Assembly (NCBI RefSeq): GCF_003970915.1
Contig: NZ_RXOF01000002.1
Location: forward strand, 248,001-312,000
DNA length: 64,000 nt
Direction of reading: 5' to 3'
Source of the DNA: Hymenobacter gummosus
GTDB taxonomy: Bacteria > Bacteroidota > Bacteroidia > Cytophagales > Hymenobacteraceae
Shown: in pieces, positions 41,359-48,657 of the stretch
How the letters are laid out: each line of letters starts with the position of its first letter
Numbering within the stretch: the stretch's first letter is position 1
Made by a program: the position numbers and the translations under genes
Notes under the pieces: model-generated
What the model saw: the letters and a program-made list of their open reading frames with translations, nothing else
The model's database searches: none
What the model was told of the DNA's origin: nothing

Positions 41359-41853
41359 ATGAGTAATAAAACGCTGGGACACCAAGTGGGGTATCTGGTG
41401 CAATGCTGGTTACAACAAGCCGCTGCGGCGGACGTGCGGGAGAAGCTGACTTTATCGGAACGGCTGCGGCTGAGCCGTGAGCTGGCACATTTGCTATGCC
41501 CATCAGGCGAAGCAATATTCGACTGGGAAGATGCCTGGGAGGTGCTGCGCTACAGTCTAGGACTTTGGGTGGGGCGAGCGGTAGATCAGGGAAAAGATCG
41601 GGCCCGACAGGCTGCTGGTCAGCTCTGGAGTCAGGGGCTGCGATTGGGACCCGGTACGGGGCAGATGGGTAGGGCATTGCTGGTTGTGCGCACGGAAAGA
41701 CTGGGAGACGCCGAGCTACAGGAGCTGATTTATATTACCGAAACGGTACAAAAGCGGGTAGGGGCTGGATGCCTGACCGAGGCAGCGCATGACGCTGACA
41801 GGCGGTTAGGACAGCAGTTGGAGGTATTATTATTGGTGGGGTATGGGGCCTAG
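41359..41853 (+). CDS. Hypothetical protein, 164 residues
   Basis: From ATG 41359 (upstream ATG 41338 also possible). Helical: LGHQVGYLVQCWLQQAAAAD, KLTLSERLRLSRELAHLLC, then a less ordered middle and RRLGQQLEVLLLVGYGA. No domain recognised. It precedes the nuclease/WYL operon by 71 bases on the same strand and may be its first gene. Confidence 0.5.
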   Translation: MSNKTLGHQVGYLVQCWLQQAAAADVREKLTLSERLRLSRELAHLLCPSGEAIFDWEDAWEVLRYSLGLWVGRAVDQGKDRARQAAGQLWSQGLRLGPGTGQMGRALLVVRTERLGDAELQELIYITETVQKRVGAGCLTEAAHDADRRLGQQLEVLLLVGYGA

Positions 41854-41924
41854 CGGTGGAGCTTCTATATTGTGGCCCGATCTATCCTGATTTCTTCTTT
41901 TTCGTTGGTTCTTTAGTTGCTTCG

Positions 41925-42683
41925 ATGATTGATATTCCTGAAACGCCCGGCACGCTGATTGCCTTTCTGGAACGCTACAAAGCCCTGACGCACCAACACG
42001 AAACGCAGCGCCTGGTCGCCGACCAGCTGGCATATGCCCGGCTGTTGGAGGGCTGGCAGGTGCTGCAGCAGCTGCACCGTCGGCAGCAGCAGCTGGCGCC
42101 GGCTTACAATGTGTTCAGCCTGCTGCGTAATCTGACCTGGGACGAGACCCGGCTGCACTCGCCGATGCTGGCTGATTTGCTATATCCGAGGGGCGCGCAC
42201 GGCCAGGGGCCACTGTTTTACGATGCGTTGCTGGAACAGCTACGGCAGCTGGGTATACAGCCCAACCGGTACCAGGGCCGGGACGCGCATTTTTACCATG
42301 TGGCCACGGAGGTCGACACGGGAGATGGGTTTATTGATGTGCTGCTGACTTACCGGGGGCCGGATGCCCGGTTTGCCGTGGCCATCGAAAACAAGATTTA
42401 CGCGGCCGATCAGGACCGGCAGCTGGCCCGGTATCAGCGCTACCTGGAAGCTCAGTTTGGCAGCCGTTCGCTGCTGCTGTACCTGACGCCGTGGCGCCGC
42501 GACCCGGACGAGGCCTCTCTGACAGTAGCGGAGCGGCAGCAGCTGACCGAGGCGGGGCGGCTGCGGTGCATCACGTACTACGACCATGTGCTGCCCATGC
42601 TGCAGGGCTGCTTAGCCCAGGTGCAGGCCCCCGTGGTGCGGCAGATACTGGAGCAGTACATCCAGGCCATTGAAAACCTATAA
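41925..42683 (+). CDS. PD-(D/E)XK nuclease family protein (PF14281-like)
   Basis: 252 residues from ATG 41925. PAYNVFSLLRNLTWDETRLH, SPMLADLLYPRGAHGQG, then the nuclease core: VATEVDTGDGFIDVLLTY and FAVAIENKIYAADQDRQLAR (Glu145-x-Lys147), with YQRYLEAQFG. This pattern is typical of the PDDEXK_4 family, DNases of uncertain target common in defence islands. It is followed closely by a gene of unknown function and a WYL regulator. Confidence 0.8.
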   Translation: MIDIPETPGTLIAFLERYKALTHQHETQRLVADQLAYARLLEGWQVLQQLHRRQQQLAPAYNVFSLLRNLTWDETRLHSPMLADLLYPRGAHGQGPLFYDALLEQLRQLGIQPNRYQGRDAHFYHVATEVDTGDGFIDVLLTYRGPDARFAVAIENKIYAADQDRQLARYQRYLEAQFGSRSLLLYLTPWRRDPDEASLTVAERQQLTEAGRLRCITYYDHVLPMLQGCLAQVQAPVVRQILEQYIQAIENL

Positions 42684-42699
42684 CTCTTTCCTGCCCGAC

Positions 42700-43248
42700 A
42701 TGAGCACAACTTACGAAGAAACCATTTACGATTACCTGACGCAGCCCGAAAACTACCGGGCAGCCAAACAGATTGCCGGGCAGATTGGCACGCTGGACGA
42801 GCGGTTGGCGCACGATTTCTGGCAGGAGGTGCAACGGGCCGTGCAACAGCAACTGGCCGCGGAGGGCTGGGAAGTACTTCTGTCGTTGCCGGACTGGTTT
42901 TCGGTACGGCGGCCTGGCTGGGAGCGGATGGGCGTCAACTGCGATGCGCTGCGCGGCCGGCCGGACTTTGGGCTGCACTGTTCGGCCAGCGTTTACGACC
43001 GCGCCAAGGTGGATGCATTGCTGCAGGCGGCGGGTGTACGCGAGCAAGAAGGGATGAAGGGTAATACCGCAGAATGGCCTTGCTACCGGCCGCTCACCAG
43101 CCACGATTTTCGGGAACAGGCAACGATGGAGCGAATTCTGCCCGCCAACCGGCAGGCGGCGGTGAGTGAGATGGTGGACACCGTGGTGGGCTTCGTGAAG
43201 AAGTACGGGCCGGTGCTGGACCGTATTCATCAGGAGGCCAACCTATAA
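42700..43248 (+). CDS. Hypothetical protein between nuclease and WYL genes
   Basis: 182 residues from ATG 42700; TTG 42670 would overlap the nuclease gene. Features: TIYDYLTQPENYRAAKQIA, DFWQEVQRAVQQQLAAEGW, WFSVRRPGWERMGVNCDALR, FGLHCSASVYDRAKV, and VVGFVKKYGPVLDRIHQ. Similar to PDDEXK-linked small proteins by layout only. The tight spacing on both sides puts it in one operon with the nuclease and the WYL protein. Confidence 0.6.
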   Translation: MSTTYEETIYDYLTQPENYRAAKQIAGQIGTLDERLAHDFWQEVQRAVQQQLAAEGWEVLLSLPDWFSVRRPGWERMGVNCDALRGRPDFGLHCSASVYDRAKVDALLQAAGVREQEGMKGNTAEWPCYRPLTSHDFREQATMERILPANRQAAVSEMVDTVVGFVKKYGPVLDRIHQEANL

Positions 43249-43260
43249 ACCGGACCGAGC

Positions 43261-44178
43261 GTGACTTCTCGTGCCCACCTGCTGCGGCAACTGTTCGTGG
43301 TGCTGCGGCTGCAGCAGCTGCGGCGGGCGGTGCCATTTGAGGAGCTACAGGCGTACCTGCTGGAGCAAACGCCCGTGGGCGACCAGGCCCAGAGCTACAC
43401 GCTGCGGACCTTTCAGCGTGACCGTAGGCAGATTGCCGAGTGGCTGGGCGTGACCATTGACTACAACTCCGCACGGCGGGGGTACGAGGTAACGGAAACT
43501 GACGCATTGCCGGCGGGGCATCGGCGCCTGCTGGAAGCCTTCGAGCTGCAGGCGTTTCTGCAACTGCCGGCGGTCCTGACGCCCTATGTGCAGCTGGAGC
43601 AGCGGCGGGCGTTGGGCCTAGAGCACCTGCGGCCTTTGTTGCGGGCGGCACAGCAGCGGCAGTGGGTGGCGTTTGACTACCGTAAGTTTTGGGAAGACGA
43701 GCCGGCGCGGCGCACGGTAGCGCCACTGATGCTCAAGGAGTTTCGGGGGCGGTGGTATGTGCTGGGGCTGGCTGCAGACCGGCAGGATAGCCTGCGCTGC
43801 TTCGGGCTGGACCGGCTGCAGGCGCTGGAGTTATTGCCGCGGCGTTTTGGGGTGCCGGCTGACTTCGACCCGCAGACGTACTATCAGGACTGCTTCGGTA
43901 TTTTCAGACCGGACGAGGAGGCGCCCCAGCGGGTGCTGCTGGCGCTGGACGCGGACCAGGGGCAGTACGTGAAAAGCTACCCGCTGCACCACTCGCAGCG
44001 GGTACTAGTAGATGACGACGCAGAAGTGCGGGTGGAGTTGCGGGTGTACGTGACTCACGACCTGCTGATGGAGGTGCTGTCGATGGGAGAGCGGGTGCGG
44101 GTGCTGGAGCCGGCCGGGCTGCGTGAGCAGGTGGAAGCGGCCAGCCGGCAGGTGCTGAGTTTACTGCGGCAGGCGTAG
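43261..44178 (+). CDS. WYL domain transcriptional regulator
   Basis: 305 residues, GTG start. An N-terminal winged helix-turn-helix (YTLRTFQRDRRQIAEWLGVT) is followed by the WYL domain (WVAFDYRKFWEDEPARRTV, LKEFRGRWYVLGLAADRQD, SLRCFGLDRLQALELL) and the WCX C-terminal extension (PQRVLLALDADQGQYVKSYP). WYL proteins sense nucleic acid or small ligands and often control phage-defence systems (for example BrxR/CapW). Its place at the end of a nuclease operon fits autoregulation. The 3' end overlaps the next, convergent gene by 18 bases. Confidence 0.85.
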   Translation: MTSRAHLLRQLFVVLRLQQLRRAVPFEELQAYLLEQTPVGDQAQSYTLRTFQRDRRQIAEWLGVTIDYNSARRGYEVTETDALPAGHRRLLEAFELQAFLQLPAVLTPYVQLEQRRALGLEHLRPLLRAAQQRQWVAFDYRKFWEDEPARRTVAPLMLKEFRGRWYVLGLAADRQDSLRCFGLDRLQALELLPRRFGVPADFDPQTYYQDCFGIFRPDEEAPQRVLLALDADQGQYVKSYPLHHSQRVLVDDDAEVRVELRVYVTHDLLMEVLSMGERVRVLEPAGLREQVEAASRQVLSLLRQA

Positions 44179-45648
44179 GCGCTGCGCTGGGCAGAACGGC
44201 TGGATGCTGAGCCGCCACTCCGGGAAGCTGGTGTGGCTGATGCGGGTGATGAGATGTAGCCGGCGCTGCAACTCGGCGGAGTAGATGAGCGTTTGGCGCT
44301 TGTTGACCACGTCGCTCACCAGGTAATCGAAGATGCGCTGCAGGGCATCGGAGAGGTGGGCAGTGGCAGCTTTGAACACGTAGGTGGCCTTGGATTCCTC
44401 GGTGCTTTCCCAGGCAATGTAGGTGATGCCATGCTTGGCGGGCAGGGTGAACAGGAAGGAATCGTGGATGGTACGGCCGCCTTTGGTGTTGATGACTACT
44501 TCGGGCACGGGAATGATGGGGGCATCCTCGCGGGTAACCTGGCACAGGTGCTTGAGCGTGGCGGGCCGGAAATAGTCGGGGAGGTGAGTGCGGAAATAGG
44601 CTTTGGTATACTGGGGGAGGGGCCGCAGGGTAGCGCTGATGGCAACGGTGGGCCATTCCAGCAGGCTATAGGAGTTGGTGAGAAACTGGATGTAGTACAG
44701 CACCACCTCGGGGTTGGTGATGGACAGCACCGTGCGCTGGTGGATGAGTAGCCGCAGCGGGGGCGCGTTGCGGAAGGTGTAATGGTCGCGGATGTGGTTC
44801 AGGTAGCGCTTGGCGCCGGCAAAGCGGAACCACTCGAGCCAGATGCCGCAGTAACGAACCTGTAGGCAGCCCTCGTCGAAGCGGACGTGGCTCCAGGCCA
44901 CTTCGATGGCGTGGGACGGCAAGGACTGGACGGCGGGTGCTACCGGTGGAGTCGGCGGAGCCGTACGTGGGGCAGGGACTTCAGGCGTAAGGGGCTGTTT
45001 GGCTGGCTTTGGGTCAGCCTGACGATGCTTGGTATTGGCGCTTATTTGCAAGTTGATCTGCTTGCGGACTGCAGAAAGCTGCTGATGCCTGCTTTCAGAG
45101 TTAGCCAATGCCTGCTCGGCCTGTTCCAGGCGTTGCTGTAGATCAGGTGCCGACCACTGCTTAAGCGCGGCCTCTAGGCTTTTCTTATCCTGCTGCAACT
45201 GGCGGTAGTCAGTGTTGAGGCCAAGCATGTCGAGCATGCGCTTGGCGCTGTACTGCTGCCGGATACTGGTGATTTTGCGCTCAATATCAAGCAGCTGCTG
45301 TGGCAGTTTAGCTCCTTGTTCCAACTCTCGGCGGCAGGCCTGTTGTACCTCACGGTGCTTTTCGTCCTGCTGCAGTAGCTTTCTTAATTCTTTGTCTATA
45401 TGGCTTATCTTTTGATTCAGCAGCCCATTATCACCGGAACGAAGCGGATTGAATTTGCAGGCGACACCCAGGTCGATATGAGCCATGAGCTTTTCAAATG
45501 TCTCAGCAGGCAGCAACACGGCCCGTCGGCGTGAAAAAGAATACTGTTTAAGTTTCAGCCAGACGGTAAGTTGCTCATCTGAACAACCTTTTGCCCGGAC
45601 TACTTCTTGGAAGTTAAAAGTCTTTTTGGGCTGTTGAGTAGCGGGCAT
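44161..45648 (-). CDS. Uncharacterised coiled-coil protein, 495 residues
   Basis: N-terminal 60 residues (TFNFQEVVRAKGCSDEQLTV, YSFSRRRAVLLPAETFEKLM), a coiled coil at about 75-210 (LLNQKISHIDKELRKLLQQD, QQLLDIERKITSIRQQYSAK, LEQAEQALANSESRHQQLSA), a Pro-rich linker (213-240), and a 250-residue C-terminal domain with YCGIWLEWFRFAGAKRYLNH, SLLEWPTVAISATLRPLPQY and VVINTKGGRTIHDSFLF. I do not recognise that domain. It lies in a defence-rich stretch, convergent with the WYL operon. Confidence 0.65.
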   Translation of the reverse strand: MPATQQPKKTFNFQEVVRAKGCSDEQLTVWLKLKQYSFSRRRAVLLPAETFEKLMAHIDLGVACKFNPLRSGDNGLLNQKISHIDKELRKLLQQDEKHREVQQACRRELEQGAKLPQQLLDIERKITSIRQQYSAKRMLDMLGLNTDYRQLQQDKKSLEAALKQWSAPDLQQRLEQAEQALANSESRHQQLSAVRKQINLQISANTKHRQADPKPAKQPLTPEVPAPRTAPPTPPVAPAVQSLPSHAIEVAWSHVRFDEGCLQVRYCGIWLEWFRFAGAKRYLNHIRDHYTFRNAPPLRLLIHQRTVLSITNPEVVLYYIQFLTNSYSLLEWPTVAISATLRPLPQYTKAYFRTHLPDYFRPATLKHLCQVTREDAPIIPVPEVVINTKGGRTIHDSFLFTLPAKHGITYIAWESTEESKATYVFKAATAHLSDALQRIFDYLVSDVVNKRQTLIYSAELQRRLHLITRISHTSFPEWRLSIQPFCPAQRLRLPQ

Positions 45649-45712
45649 AATGGATGTTGCGGTATCTAGGTAGTACCTAAATACCGCAACATCTAGCTAC
45701 GATGCAAACATC

Positions 45713-46390
45713 TTAGCGGCCGGCACCACCGCCCCTGCCCGTCATGCGCGGAGTGTCGCGGTTGGTAATGGCCTGCTGTAGGTTGGTGGGGATGGTTTCA
45801 GAATAGAATTGATCAATCATCCGGTCTTCCGTAATTCGGTTGGTGACGATGATGTTGAGGAAGGTGAAGAGTTGGGTGGCAAGTTCGGCGTTATCGCGCA
45901 GATCAAGTTGGCCAGGGTGTACGGCATTGTTGCCGACGACCCGCACGCTATCGAGAGCCTGCTGGAGGCGTACGGGTAAGCCTTTGCGGACAAGGCTGGC
46001 AATATCATCATTGATATTGTGGCCAGGTTCGCCAAGATGCACCATGAGCTTTTGCACAGCCAAGCGAAGCAAGGCAGCGGCACCGCGGGGCGAGATGCTG
46101 AGGATGTTGCGGGCCTCTTCATAATCCTGCTTCACATCGGCGGGCATGTCAGGGTTGGGCAAAGGAGCGGCGCCGCCGAAGGGGTAAATCATGGAGCCGC
46201 TGAGCCATAATGAATGCTGTTGACAGTGCGCGCATTGCGCCGCTTGCAATTCAGGAACACTGCCCATGTAGTTATTATAAGTGTCAACCTTGTGCATGTT
46301 CGATGCCCACTGCTGGTTAGCGTAAGCTCCACACGATGGACAATTAAAGGCAGGTTCGAGGTGAAGAGGGGCTTTGTAAGGAGTAGACAT
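45713..46390 (-). CDS. DUF4145 domain protein
   Basis: 225 residues from ATG 46390. A zinc-ribbon-like start (FNCPSCGAYANQQW ... QCAHCQQHSLW), then SISPRGAAALLRLAVQKLMV, HLGEPGHNINDDIASLV, LDSVRVVGNNAVHPGQLDLR, which is the DUF4145 helical module with its NNAVHPG motif. This module is frequent in restriction- or defence-linked proteins and is sometimes fused to nucleases; alone its function is unknown. It lies between the coiled-coil protein and an endonuclease-like protein on the same strand. Confidence 0.82.
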   Translation of the reverse strand: MSTPYKAPLHLEPAFNCPSCGAYANQQWASNMHKVDTYNNYMGSVPELQAAQCAHCQQHSLWLSGSMIYPFGGAAPLPNPDMPADVKQDYEEARNILSISPRGAAALLRLAVQKLMVHLGEPGHNINDDIASLVRKGLPVRLQQALDSVRVVGNNAVHPGQLDLRDNAELATQLFTFLNIIVTNRITEDRMIDQFYSETIPTNLQQAITNRDTPRMTGRGGGAGR

Positions 46391-46430
46391 ATTCAGCAAT
46401 GAATGTCGTTAGGGTTTCGAAATACTTTCC

Positions 46431-47414
46431 TTAGCTTATCGGGCGGCGTTCCAACGGCTCTTGACGCATGGCTTCAATGTCCCAAGTAGAACCGAGTTGT
46501 ATTAAGATTCCGTCGTCGCCTAAAAAAGTCCTGTCATCTACCGCACCTGATGCTGGGTTCAAATACCTTGTTATTTGCGCGTTTCTTGCCCAGTTGGGGC
46601 GCTCTAAAAAGAAGTTGTCCGGTTGGTTGATTAAACCTATCCGTACATCAAAGTCGGACAGCGTAACCATGTTGAATGTAAATCCAGAAAAAGACTCGGA
46701 AGTAATTTGCTGCTCAGCGGGATTGATGAAGCTGCGCAACGGCTCGTAGTATAACCTTAAGAACTCTAGCGGCTCGATAGTTAAGCTCGGAGCTTCTTGG
46801 TTGAACTCTGGCGGGTCTTGCCAACGGACACGTAAACTGCCGGGCCCAGCGAAGTATGTCATTGAGACAACGCGCAACAAGTCTGTAATGCCGTTAATAT
46901 CTAAAAGTTCATCGGTTTGAAGTTCTGCATTCTGCAATGCTTTTTCATCGGCTGCTCCGCTTCGGCCTTTGGCCTCCATTACCAGCCACTCAGACTCTCT
47001 GCTCAAGCCAACAAGGTCAGGACGCTTCTTGGCAACGAAATTGAGCTTTTCCTGACAGCGGTCTATATGCTGTAGCCAAGGCGTTTTCAAGCGTCTGTGC
47101 GCAAGCAGCTTCGCCATTGTAAGACCTAAGAAATATGACAAAGCTGTTTTTTCGCTTGGGTCTAAACCTTTGTATACCTGAGTTTGCTCGTACTCACCAC
47201 TGGCTGACTCCATTAGGTGGACTTTCAGCATATACAGGCGCATACGGTACTCGAAATGCGAGTAGATGCCGTGAAGAAATAGATTCCTTGATTCTGGTTT
47301 GCCTACAGTTATGGCGGCCCAAACCAATTCAGCCCAGCTTACATTAGTAGTTTCCTCTGCTCTTATTTTGAAGTGAGGTGGAAATTTCTGCGAGTAATAA
47401 GTGAGGTTGGGCAT
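46431..47414 (-). CDS. Restriction-endonuclease-like hypothetical protein
   Basis: 327 residues. KKRPDLVGLSRESEWLVMEA followed by KGRSG gives Asp133 and Glu147-x-Lys149, a PD-(D/E)XK-type nuclease signature in the middle of the protein. The N-terminal part (NLFLHGIYSHFEYRMRLYML) and the C-terminal part are unrecognised. It has fewer G/C-ending codons than the core genes, a hint of separate origin. It could be a cargo nuclease of a defence locus with DUF4145. Confidence 0.65.
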   Translation of the reverse strand: MPNLTYYSQKFPPHFKIRAEETTNVSWAELVWAAITVGKPESRNLFLHGIYSHFEYRMRLYMLKVHLMESASGEYEQTQVYKGLDPSEKTALSYFLGLTMAKLLAHRRLKTPWLQHIDRCQEKLNFVAKKRPDLVGLSRESEWLVMEAKGRSGAADEKALQNAELQTDELLDINGITDLLRVVSMTYFAGPGSLRVRWQDPPEFNQEAPSLTIEPLEFLRLYYEPLRSFINPAEQQITSESFSGFTFNMVTLSDFDVRIGLINQPDNFFLERPNWARNAQITRYLNPASGAVDDRTFLGDDGILIQLGSTWDIEAMRQEPLERRPIS

Positions 47415-47524
47415 AAAGGAGGATTAAGCGCATTAGCGTTCAGCCGTAGTGGCAGCGTCGCATCAATGATACTTGCGCTGGCAGCTGCTGCTATCGTTCA
47501 ATATGTTAGGGTTACCAATGAAAG

Positions 47525-47785
47525 CTAGGAAACCGTGTATTCCTTCCAGGGAATGCGGCGTGGGTCGATGCTGGCCAGAAAATTGGCAATGTCCTGTCGA
47601 CCATAGTAAGTAAACCGACCACGGCTGTCTTGGCAGGCAAGGACAAGTGGAAGGCCAGGGAAATAGCGGCTAAACGCCTGTACGGCCTCCTGACGGCCAT
47701 GGAGCGTACTGGCTGCCTGACTGGTAATGAGTACGATGGCGAAGGACTGGCCTTGCTCGCGGACTTGGGCACCGGTGAATTTCAT
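47525..47785 (-). CDS. Conserved small hypothetical protein
   Basis: 86 residues: MKFTGAQVREQGQSFAIVLI, VLACQDSRGRFTYYGRQDIA, NFLASIDPRRIPWKEYTV. The ordered strand-helix pattern and the sharp RGRFTYYGR motif are typical of small proteins found repeatedly in Hymenobacter-like genomes. Function unknown. Same strand as the two following small genes, spaced by 19 and 1 bases, so likely one operon. Confidence 0.62.
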   Translation of the reverse strand: MKFTGAQVREQGQSFAIVLITSQAASTLHGRQEAVQAFSRYFPGLPLVLACQDSRGRFTYYGRQDIANFLASIDPRRIPWKEYTVS

Positions 47786-47804
47786 AGAAGTGAGAGATGG
47801 ATGG

Positions 47805-48077
47805 TCATGCTAGTTGTCGGCCGGATGGATCGTGGGCTTCGCGCCAGCGCCAGAAACGGCCGGAACGCTCCCATACTACCGAAGCGGCTGTGAGTTGACG
47901 GAATGCCTTGAGGACAGCTGGTGCAATGCCGATGTTGCCATTAGCATTGAGGCAGGTGTACGCCGCGCCGAATCGAGCTTCGATACCGTCGATGGCGGTG
48001 ACTTGGTAGAGTACACCCTCGGCTTGCAACTGATCAAGCATCCATCGTGCTACCTGGTCGGCGCTAATCTGGCTCAT
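47805..48077 (-). CDS. DUF6953-like protein
   Basis: 90 residues: ADQVARWMLDQLQAEGVLYQ, IEARFGAAYTCLNANGNIGI, VLKAFRQLTAASVVWERSGR, FWRWREAHDPSGRQ. The pattern of a short helical start, NENGN-like turn and a WERxxRxWRxRE ending fits DUF6953, function unknown. One base from the YodC gene upstream, hence probably cotranscribed. Confidence 0.65.
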   Translation of the reverse strand: MSQISADQVARWMLDQLQAEGVLYQVTAIDGIEARFGAAYTCLNANGNIGIAPAVLKAFRQLTAASVVWERSGRFWRWREAHDPSGRQLA

Positions 48078-48078
48078 G

Positions 48079-48273
48079 CTATTCTACCGCTTTCAAGGAT
48101 TCGGGGTAGAAGCTACCGTGCTGGAGCTTGTTGCCAACGAACCATTGGCAATCCACTTTGTCGGCCTCACCGGGTAATGAGATACGGAAGCCGTCTTTGC
48201 GCTCCACCGTCATCTTGGGGCCGCCGGACTTGAGTTGTACGATGTCGCCAGGTTTGAAAGGCTGATCTGCCAT
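48079..48273 (-). CDS. YodC/DUF2158 family protein
   Basis: 64 residues: FKPGDIVQLKSGGPKMTVER, then DCQWFVGNKLQHGSFYPESL. This is the DUF2158 beta barrel, a small protein common in bacteria whose role is unknown. First gene of the leftward trio. Confidence 0.82.
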   Translation of the reverse strand: MADQPFKPGDIVQLKSGGPKMTVERKDGFRISLPGEADKVDCQWFVGNKLQHGSFYPESLKAVE

Positions 48274-48657
48274 TGGATTGGGTGATGAAGTTAATGACTG
48301 AGGTAAATGCAGATTATGAAGTAGGTCGGGCCAACGAAACGGTTGAGGTGCTTGCCTACGTCGACCTGCGGCCCGTAGAGTCCAGCATGACCGGTCTTTT
48401 ACTGGTTGTCATACACAGGTGGCGACCTTGCTCAGGTCCCGCGTTTTCCAGGGTTTACTTTGACTGGGGTTGCCTACGCATCCTGATACCAACGTGCTCT
48501 GGGCTTTAGTAAACTGGAGGGCTCGGCCAACAAGATTAGCAAATGCGAGCCTAAATCCAGCCAGCGTCTACCAATTTTCTTCGTTAACCGGCTACTTTTA
48601 CTTTCCTGCTGTGGCCGGGCGTGCTGCCTGGGGCGCGGATGCAGTACCTAACCGACT
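48274..48657. other. Intergenic stretch before the hsd operon
   Basis: About 380 bases with no convincing gene; a 78-codon plus-strand frame (48273-48509) has no features. AT-richer DNA between 48530 and 48610 probably holds the promoter of hsdM, but no clear TAnnTTTG element is seen. Confidence 0.4.

Noticed and set aside
48273-48509. Plus-strand 78-codon gene upstream of hsdM
   Set aside because: No conserved motif, biased shape or spacing; probably chance.
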